The translations under genes were made by a program, and so were the position numbers. Positions 8,603-16,226 of a DNA stretch of 16,226 bases are shown here, piece after piece (the stretch's first letter is position 1; the number at the start of each line of letters is the position of its first letter). A model generated the notes under the pieces. The model had not been told where the DNA came from. It searched no databases and was given only the letters and a program-made list of their open reading frames with translations. Where the stretch lies: contig JNEM01016653.1 in the NCBI GenBank assembly GCA_000697335.1, positions 1 to 16,226 of the forward strand, given 5' to 3'. Origin of the DNA: Conidiobolus incongruus B7586. Its lineage: Eukaryota > Entomophthoromycota > Entomophthoromycetes > Entomophthorales > Conidiobolaceae.

Positions 8603-8610
8603 AATATATA
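8603..8610 (-). promoter_or_regulatory. Probable TATA box of CAP copy 2
   Basis: TATATATT on the gene strand, 57 bp before the ATG, stands out here because its context is not A+T-rich (GCGG before it, GAAGGC after it). It implies a short 5' untranslated region. The next 150 bp upstream are also of normal composition and include the 10-bp palindrome ATTTCGAAAT at 8637-8646, a possible factor-binding site that I cannot assign. Confidence 0.6.
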
Positions 8611-8769
8611 CCGCAAGAATATCTTTCGATAGATGCATTTCGAAATCACTAGGGGGATCACCATCCAAACCTCAAAATGACGAATTTGCAATATGCTAGA
8701 ACCCATTTGACAACACTCCTGATTTCAAGATTGGTTATTGAAAATTTTGTAGCCAAATTAATTCAGTTT

Positions 8770-10740
8770 AATTGGAAATACTCCAGATTTAAGGAGTTTA
8801 TCAAATTTGTTTTAAGAATTAATTTGACATTTAATAATATAAAAATTAAATGAAAAAAAATCTCAAGTCCCTTTTTTTCATATAATCAATAGATTATGAA
8901 CGCCTTATTTATTTCTGTATCACTCCTTTCGTTTATTTATAAAGAATTCTATTACAATTTTTTTCATTTATTTTAAATTATTTATAACTATTATTCAAAG
9001 CTTAAAAATCTAAATTTGAACATCTTTTTTAATTCTTGATAGGGGCTCTTTTGTTTCAAAAATCAATGTGTGTATTATTATTTAACAGTTACACAATTAG
9101 ATATTTTTATACTAGTTACACTATATTAATTAATTTTTCAGTTATTTCAATTGTAATTATATTCTCTTAACATTATTGTATTTAGATTTAATAGATTGAT
9201 AGTGTTTAATTATTTGTAATTAATTAGTTATTTCATGTTAATTAATATCAGAATACAGATGTTTTTGAAGTGAAAATTTCAATGAATATCTGGTTAAAAT
9301 ACTAGTACATTTTAAAAAATCAATTATTATATCTATAGCATAATTATTACCCTTTCAATTGAATTGTAATTTCAAGCTAAATTTTATTTAGTTAGCCAAG
9401 TTTCTTACTTAAATATACAGTTTGACAATTCAATGAATATAAGTATCTATAAAAATTTCATACATAATTGGTTTTTCATAACAATTATTCATTCATATAT
9501 TTACCTTAGATTATATGAATACATTCGATATATTTTCTAAATGATTAGTAATTGTACTTTTCTATAATAAATTGACTTAAATATATCATCTTAATATACT
9601 TAATAATTTGATAATTATTTTGACATTATCAGTATTCATCATAAATCAATTAGATCATTGTAATTAAATAGGGTTAATTGTTTACAACATTGAATGTTAA
9701 ATTGTTAAATTAATATAAAATTAAAACTATGATGTGTGATTAGCATTTATAAATCATATCATCATAAAATTGTCAGGAACTATAAGATCGATATGCTTTA
9801 TAGTCTATAAAATTTATTAAAAAGACTTAAAAAATTATTAATTCAATATATTAAATAATATCAATGCAATATAAAAAATATTTTGAAACTCTTGTAACAA
9901 TTAAAGTTTAACTGATGGAATTATTCGGATTGGAATTTTATATTTTTAATTATTAAAGCGGATATGATGAAATAATCAAAATTTAGTTCCAAAACTACTA
10001 TATAAAGATTCTAATAACCATTAAAATTATATTCAATTAACAATTAAATATCAAATACATTCCACAGTATTATATATTTCTATTAATTTATAATATTTTT
10101 ATCAATTAAACAATGTCTGATAATTTACCAGTTTATGAAATTTGAAAATATATGTTATTCCAAATTAAGTATAAGTCAATTTGATAATGTTTAATTTTAA
10201 CCAAAATTGAAAAAATAACAAATAGTATTAAATTAAAATTGTCAATAACTTAATTAAGAATTTATCAAATTTAAAAAAAATGAATAATTTTAAAATATGC
10301 AAAATAAATTATGTTCAAAGTAACATAAGGTGCTGAAAATTATTATTTCAACTAAATGCTAATAACAATCAAAAATTAATCACAAAATAAATTATTGCTT
10401 GATATCCTTATAGTATACTTGGTAATAAAACTTTTAAACATTTGATTGGATAAATAATCCATTAGAAAACTTTGCAAAATACTGCTTTCATTAAATAAAA
10501 TATATCATATTATATAATACACAGTGTTGAAGATTTAATACCAATTTATTCAACATTATATTCTTCAATTAATTATCTAAATAAATATAAAAATAAAATA
10601 TTTATATCCTTTTATAATTATATTAGAATAATGAAATAAAAAAATAAAATTTAATTAACTATAAAATATTATAAATAAATTATTGGAAAAAAAGTTGTTT
10701 GTAATCTATTAATATTGGATAAAGCTAATAGAAATAATAA
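8770..10740. other. A+T-rich intergenic stretch between CAP copies 2 and 3
   Basis: Nothing can be called as a gene. A 26-residue frame at 8896-8976 (MNALFISVSLLSFIYKEF and so on) looks like a hydrophobic leader but has no continuation or splice donor I can defend. The rest is low-complexity A/T sequence without recognisable repeat ends. Confidence 0.5.
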
Positions 10741-10750
10741 TAGAGTTGAT

Positions 10751-11429
10751 GAAAAATTTTCAATATAGTACTTGTTAACTTGCTCATATTCAACGTATTT
10801 GAAACTGCGATCGATCATATTTCTGTAATGACCAGAAGATTTTACTCAAGCGGTTGTTGCAGCACTCCAATCGTTTTGATTATATATGACATTTTCACCG
10901 GTGGCTCTACCTCAAATACCTGCGTGCTAAATTCTTTGAGATGGGTTACTACCATCAGATCCTTTGTGAGATATTCTTCGCATACGAGCTTGATCGGCGG
11001 AATGATCTTGAGCAGTTTTCATCAAATTATTGCTGATTTGAACTAAAGATACACCAACTTTGGCACGAATGGTATTGAGTTCATCCAATTTGGCTTTTGC
11101 ACTTGTATCTTTTTGTGATCCTCTTGACGATTTATTTTTGGAATTTGAAGTTTCTGGTTCGGTTTCGGCTGCAGTTTCAACATCTTAACGATTATTCTCT
11201 TGCCTATTAGCTTCGTGGGATTTATCACTTCCATTGAGTTTGTCGCCTCGATGTGATCTTTCTTAATCATTGGAACTAAAATGTTTTCCATTACGTAAGT
11301 CAACATCTTTGAGAATGAATCCTTAATAATAATTAGAGTCTTGACGATCGCTGTTACCATATTGATGGATTTATTGTAGGAAGCAAGAGCGGCAACAGTA
11401 GTTAAAAAAATCAAACTAGAAAATTTGAT
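10751..11429 (-). pseudogene. Dead third CAP-domain gene
   Basis: The whole length of a CAP gene is recognisable. It has a signal-peptide region (KFSSLIFLTTVAALAS), the linker, and a CAP domain with DELN-IRAK, DHSADQARMRR, SHKGSDGSNPSQRI, TGEN, DWSAAT, SSGHYRNM and SFKYV. The start codon has become ATC, one frame slip lies near the end of the signal-peptide region, and about six in-frame stops follow. The stops are TAA or TAG at Gln or similar positions, TGA where copies 1 and 2 have Arg or Lys, and TGA at the conserved Trp, so nearly all fit C-to-T or G-to-A change. It is closer to copy 2 than to copy 1 (RSFKYV, VNKYY, NQ-DWSAAT). No TATATATT remains at -57 and the 3' element is gone. The open stretches inside it are shadows of this decay. 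Confidence 0.88.
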
Positions 11430-11439
11430 TGTGATAAAA

Positions 11440-14267
11440 TAAATGAAAAAGTATTTGGTATTCTATTGCTAATCCAATTCTATTAAAATAGACATTTACG
11501 AAATCTTAAAACATTTGAATTATTTAAATAATAGGGGAGGTATCATAATATTTACCAGATTATTGACAATTCTAATATATTACATAAACCTTTGAGCCTT
11601 ATTCAAAAAGAAATTGTTAGTTCAAAAATTTCATTTACATATAATTCATTTCAAGCTTAAGTATTGTAAATATTAAAATGATTTTACTTAGTCTACCCAT
11701 AAAATTCAGCCTTGCTTCAAAAATTTAAACCAATTCAAAGGTAATTCAAATCAAATTTAGAATATATATACAAAAAGTTTTAAATAATCAACAATGGCAT
11801 TTTCACATTACTTAAAAAGTCATATTGAAAAATATGAATAATATATTTTTCTGTCCACTACATCACCACTAAACAATTTTTTCTCTCACTTGCTACAATT
11901 TTGAGGGTAATCGGTTTACTATATTAAGAGATATCAAATCAATAAAAAAAAAATACTATAAAATCAGAAATTTACTATATTAGGAAAATGATTACTGGAT
12001 ATTTGTTGGAATTTTGTCTATATTGATTTTCATATTGAAAATTAGCAATTCCTATTAGCTAGTGTTTTTCAATTTCTTTTTAATCTCAAAAAATTTCCTA
12101 TTAATCATAATCCAAATTTAATATTTAATCCTCTATAATATATATTGCAAATTAAATTTAATATTTATTATTTATTATTTCTAATAAAAGATTATTTATT
12201 TTATCATATAATTTAATAAATGAATATTTTTGAATAATAAACTATAATATCAAAATTCAATATAACATAATATATTAAATAAACTATTAATAATATTTAT
12301 TAGTAAAAAAATTATTCATGATTTTATAATTTTCTAGTATAAAATTTTAATTTCAAAAATTATAAAAAGATAACAGAATAATTCATATATTTAACAGTTT
12401 ATATATAATATCAAAAATAAAATTTAAAAACCACTCCTTATTTTATATAATATCTATTTTGCCTTTGTTAAACATAGTTATAAATAATTACTTTAATCTG
12501 TATAAGTTTATATCTATATTAAGTTTATTATCTATAATTAATAAAATATATGTTTATATATAAGGAAATTAATTGATCTTTAAATTTCTATATTCACATT
12601 ATATCATTTGATAAAATATTTTGATTTTGATTTTAATATCTAATTTTATATTTTCGACCTATATTTTTTTCAATATAGCAATTACTATATTTCTCTATAG
12701 TTTATAATTTATTATTGAATTACTATATATTTTAAAATTTATGTTAATATACATTATTGATTATATTCTATCTCAAATATTTGTTATAAATTTATTACTT
12801 CTTATATCTTTTAATTGTCGTATATTGGTTTCAAATTAATGAATTATTGATAAATATATAAATATTTTAGACTCTGTTTATTTAAATTGGAGTTTATACC
12901 TTGTATTTTATTAAGGTTCAAATTTGGTATTGGTAAATTATAAATATTTCTATGTTATATATAACATTCAATATAATTTATACTATTATTTTATTTGTTT
13001 AAATCATTTTTAATTATAATATTTACTCTAAATTTAAATATAATAATTAATATTTTAATATATATACTGCTTTATTTATCATATATATTATTTAAATATT
13101 ATGTAAATTAACTTCTATAATTTACTTGACTCTAATTACAAGTTATTTGTTGTAAAATTATAACATTATTTAATACAAGATCAACTTTTATTAAAGTTTT
13201 AAAAATTTCAAATTATGAGTGGTTATTATCTTTTCAAATTAATTTAATTTCGCTATTTTATAATGATTATGGTTTGATAATTGATTTTTCAGTTTGTATT
13301 ATATTTCTTTATTATTATTTCTCTATAATTTCTATTAATAAATTTTTAATAAAATGATATTTCCTATAAATAATTAATAAATTAAATAATGATTAATTTA
13401 TTAAAAAATATAATATAATAGATTATTTATTATTCTTTTATCTATTTGAATCATATTATCCTTATTTATTATGTCAGATTTATTAATATTAATGTAATTA
13501 TTTTTTCTATAATAATATTTATATATACCTTTAAGCTATACGATATATTTCGTATATATTTTTTATTTGTTGGATCTATTTTTTAATTTATTCATTTAAT
13601 AACTTTCTATATCATTTTTTAAAAAATAATTAAATTAATATAAAATTATATTTTTTATAAATTTTTTACTTTCTTTTTGATATATATACTAAAAAATACT
13701 ATATAAGATACGGATTATTTGGATATTATTTAAAATTATTGGCTATTACTATTGTCTTTTAATGAATATTTTAATAAAATATATATCATTTTATCATTTT
13801 ATTGCTTTGTTAATATCTTATATTAAGAAAAATAGATACCGAAATTACTAATTTTGGATTATATTTATATTGGTTTATTATAATGTTATTTAACTTATAA
13901 AATAGTTTTCTTTAAATATATATATTAAACTTAAATTAAATGTTTTTTTAGTAAAATTTGTATTTTATTATCATTGTTAATCCAATTGTTATTTTATTTT
14001 TTATATATATTAATTATCAGATCCTTAGAAATTTTTTGGTTTTTTAATCTTTTTAGACTTTTAAAAATAAAATTTTCTAAAATTAATTAAAAATACCCTA
14101 AACAGAATATTAATTATATTTCTTGGATAGTTCAATCTTTTATATTATATTTATAATACTTTTTTAGCCTTTATCTAGGTTAATTTACTTATAGTATAAC
14201 AGTTTATCATTATAAATATTTTATTAAACCAATATATATAGTTCCAAAAAATCTTTTTTTGAATATA
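11440..14267. other. A+T-rich desert, T-rich on the + strand
   Basis: About 11440-11960 has mixed composition without a usable frame. From 12050 to 14267 the + strand is distinctly T-rich over A-rich, as in mariner copy B next to it, which may mean that an eroded element coding on the minus strand lies here. I could not fix its ends or family. No RNA gene or CRISPR-like array is visible. Confidence 0.5.
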
Positions 14268-15570
14268 TTACTCTGTATTTTTAATAATAGGAATTTTTTG
14301 CAATTTAAAATAAATAAATATTTTAATATATAATATATAAAAATAAATATATAATATAAATTTAATAGTTTCTTTTATTATTAATAACTTTTTGCTATAC
14401 TTTTAACAAAGATCTAATACCTAAAAAATAGTTCTTTTTATTAAAAACTAAAATTTGATGTTTTACTAACCAATTAAATTTTTCTGTAGAAATTTACTTT
14501 CTTGTAAGCTGGTTTTTTAATTGCCTAAAGTAATTATAATCATATAAGTTATAATCTAAAGAGTATACTAGATTTAGTAGTTTTTTCCAGTTATTTTTAA
14601 TTAGAAAGTTTTTTATAGCATTAGATTTATATATTTTATAACTATCATTTAAAATAATAAATTTTTTCAAAATATATTGAGAATATCAATTAGAAATACT
14701 TTTATTTAAAAAGGCAATATAAAGTTTACTATTAATTGATTTTCCTTTAAGAATTAAATAAAAGTAGAATATATTATTATAATCTATTATAATAATTAAT
14801 ATTCACTTATTTACAAAATTTTTATTTAAAGGGATTTGTAATAAAGGTTGATTTAACTTAATTTAATATCTTAATTTGTGCTTTAATAAAGGATTATATA
14901 TAAAAATTTAAGATTCATCAATTATAATTATTCATTGTAAAAGTTTAAGCTTCTAGTAATATTTTAATAAGTTTTATTTAATAATAACCACTTTAGTTTT
15001 TTTAAGCTTTAGTTAAATTATAAGATACCTATTTTATATTTTTATTTATTAATTTAAGTTTAAATTTTAATATATATAAAATACTTATAAAACTAATATT
15101 AAAGAGCTTAGATAATTCTCTTGCTGAAATAAAAAGATGCTTTTCAATATATTTTTTCACTCTATTAACAATTTAAAGAGTGATAGTTAAAGCTAATCTT
15201 TTAGATTTTAATAAGTTTTTGATAATTTCTCTTTTAACTTTAAAATAATTTACTTAATGATAAATTATTAATTTAGATAATGTTTTATTATTAAAAGCTG
15301 TTTGTAAATTTTTAATAATTTTAGAGGGTTTATAGTTAAGTTTTACTAATACTAAAATAAAAAACTTTTGATAATCACTATTTGATTTAAATATAATTAA
15401 ATTAAATAACTAATTTTAAAAAATTAATTGTTTAATCAAAAAATTATTATATATATATATAAAATATATAATTTCTTATTAACTTTATATATATTTATTT
15501 ATTTCAAACTAATAATATGTTTGAAAAATTGGAAATTAAAAAATTTCCCATTATTTCAAATTCAAGGTAA
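14268..15570 (-). mobile_element. Mariner-like DNA transposon (DD34D), decayed, copy B
   Basis: This 1303-bp element lies in inverted orientation to copy A. TA flanks both ends (14266-14267 and 15571-15572). The terminal inverted repeats at about 14268-14302 and 15536-15570 match those of copy A, including the TAATGGGAA core (TAATAGGAA at the low-coordinate end). It carries one transposase relic on the minus strand. It is as A+T-rich as copy A but retains some residues that A has lost, so the two have decayed independently after a common origin. Confidence 0.88.
14362..15385 (-). pseudogene. Mariner transposase relic (copy B)
   Basis: All three catalytic Asp codons remain: IDES (14917-14919), LNDSYKIYKS (14644-14646) and SLDYNLYDYN (14539-14541), with 34 residues between the second and third, the mariner DD34D spacing. 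The NNWKK Trp and the FRQLKN Gln, lost in copy A, are intact here. The C-terminal end (QKVINNKRNY, then TAA at 14362-14364) marks the natural end of the gene. Many stops lie at Gln or Trp positions, different in part from those of copy A. The same one-base offset at an A run between the helix-turn-helix part and the catalytic part is present as in copy A. The start is estimated from family length. Confidence 0.82.
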
Positions 15571-15572
15571 TA

Positions 15573-16226
15573 TTATCAATATCACTACAGTTATTATTTT
15601 TTTATCTTAGGATTTAAACCAGACTTTTATTTTAATTTTTTTTATAAATAACCTATATTCTTTAAAACTTTTCATATATATCCCTTGCCAATATATAACT
15701 ATAACTTATATTAATTTTATTAACTTAAAGTCTTTTTTATTTAATAAATTTGATTAATTATCTTATTAAATTTTTTTACTCCAAGAGTGATTTTGTTTAA
15801 TTTTTTCCTTTTTTTAATGTAATCAATATTTATAGATTAAATTAATTGATTATTTTTATATATCAAAAACTTATTTATAGTTTTAAAATATAATAAATCA
15901 ACAATTATTCATTTATTACAAATCCTTAATAAATTATATATATTAGCTTTGATAATATTTTTATGATTCCAATTCCTGTTTTTTTCGTAATATAAATATT
16001 CAAAAGTTAGATTATCATAAATATATTGGAATATAAATGTAAATGTGAAATATTATATAAAGTATATATATATATATATATTCAAAAACTAGTCAGTCTT
16101 AATTTTTCAAATATAATTTAATTAATTCAAACAATTTAATATTGTTTTTGATACTTAAATTTTCAAATACAATTATATGCTATTTTTTAATTTTTAATAT
16201 TATTTAAAATATTATATTTTCTATAT
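15573..16226. other. A+T-rich desert, right edge
   Basis: Beyond mariner copy B no gene-like frame is visible. The stretch holds only low-complexity A/T sequence and the (TA)n run listed separately. Confidence 0.55.
16063..16080. repeat. (TA)9 microsatellite
   Basis: An uninterrupted alternating run, the longest in the window. It is likely length-variable and prone to assembly error. Confidence 0.8.

Noticed and set aside
11043-11414. A 123-residue protein on the minus strand
   Set aside because: Only its first part matches the CAP signal-peptide region. After the frame slip it is a shadow of the pseudogene's linker, and its apparent start is a TTG rather than an ATG.
10751-11429. Reassigned genetic code (TAA/TAG as Gln, TGA as Trp), since stops in the third CAP copy fall at Gln and Trp positions
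   Set aside because: Copies 1 and 2 contain no internal TAA, TAG or TGA and end in TAA. The third copy has also lost its start codon and slipped frame. Loss by C-to-T change explains the same pattern.
12088-12125. A third mariner terminal repeat (AAAAAATTTCCTATTA)
   Set aside because: Only about 16 bases agree with the ends of copies A and B. The TTAC terminus and TA duplication are not found, and no partner end lies at the expected distance.
12050-14267. A retroelement fossil in the T-rich stretch
   Set aside because: Vague similarity to reverse transcriptase or integrase motifs could be imagined on both strands, which shows that the sequence is too poor in information. No ends or long terminal repeats were found.
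15428-15610. A 60-residue open frame on the + strand
   Set aside because: It runs through the terminal repeat of mariner copy B on the opposite strand to its transposase and reads as Ile/Asn/Lys/Leu strings typical of chance frames in A+T-rich DNA.

Overview
The window is eukaryotic DNA made of very A+T-rich sequence (well over 80% A+T by eye) with three islands of ordinary base composition. The islands are a family of small secreted CAP-domain (SCP/PR-1/YkwD-like) genes without introns, all on the minus strand. The composition, compact TATA promoters, secreted CAP proteins, degraded mariner elements and C-to-T style decay best fit a filamentous fungus with an A+T-rich, repeat-eroded genome, perhaps an early-diverging lineage. 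The species or phylum cannot be fixed from the sequence alone.

Layout: 1-1113 is an A+T-rich desert. 1156-1854 (-) is an intact CAP gene. 1930-5361 is desert with a few faint gene-like scraps: an intron-like segment at 2398-2460 and an exon-like short frame at 3869-3973. At 5190-5208 there is an exact copy of the 19-bp Tn5 mosaic end used in Nextera libraries, so the contig is suspect at that point. 5364-6671 is a decayed mariner (DD34D) transposon on the + strand with TA target duplications. 7878-8546 (-) is a second intact CAP gene, with normal-composition DNA in its promoter and 3' flank. 10751-11429 (-) is a third, dead CAP copy. 11440-14267 is T-rich desert. 14268-15570 is a second mariner copy in the opposite orientation. 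The window ends in desert with a (TA)n run.

How the parts fit: the three CAP genes arose by duplication. The two live copies keep the same core promoter spacing (TATATATT exactly 57 bp before the ATG) and the same 17-bp 3' element at exactly 24 bp from the stop codon, while their linkers between signal peptide and CAP domain have diverged strongly. The third copy and both transposons are eroded mainly by G:C-to-A:T changes that turn Gln, Arg and Trp codons into stops and rarely shift the frame. That is what repeat-induced point mutation or a related deamination process would leave. I see no cooperating multi-gene system; the interest lies in the decay pattern, the conserved flanking elements and the probable assembly artefact.
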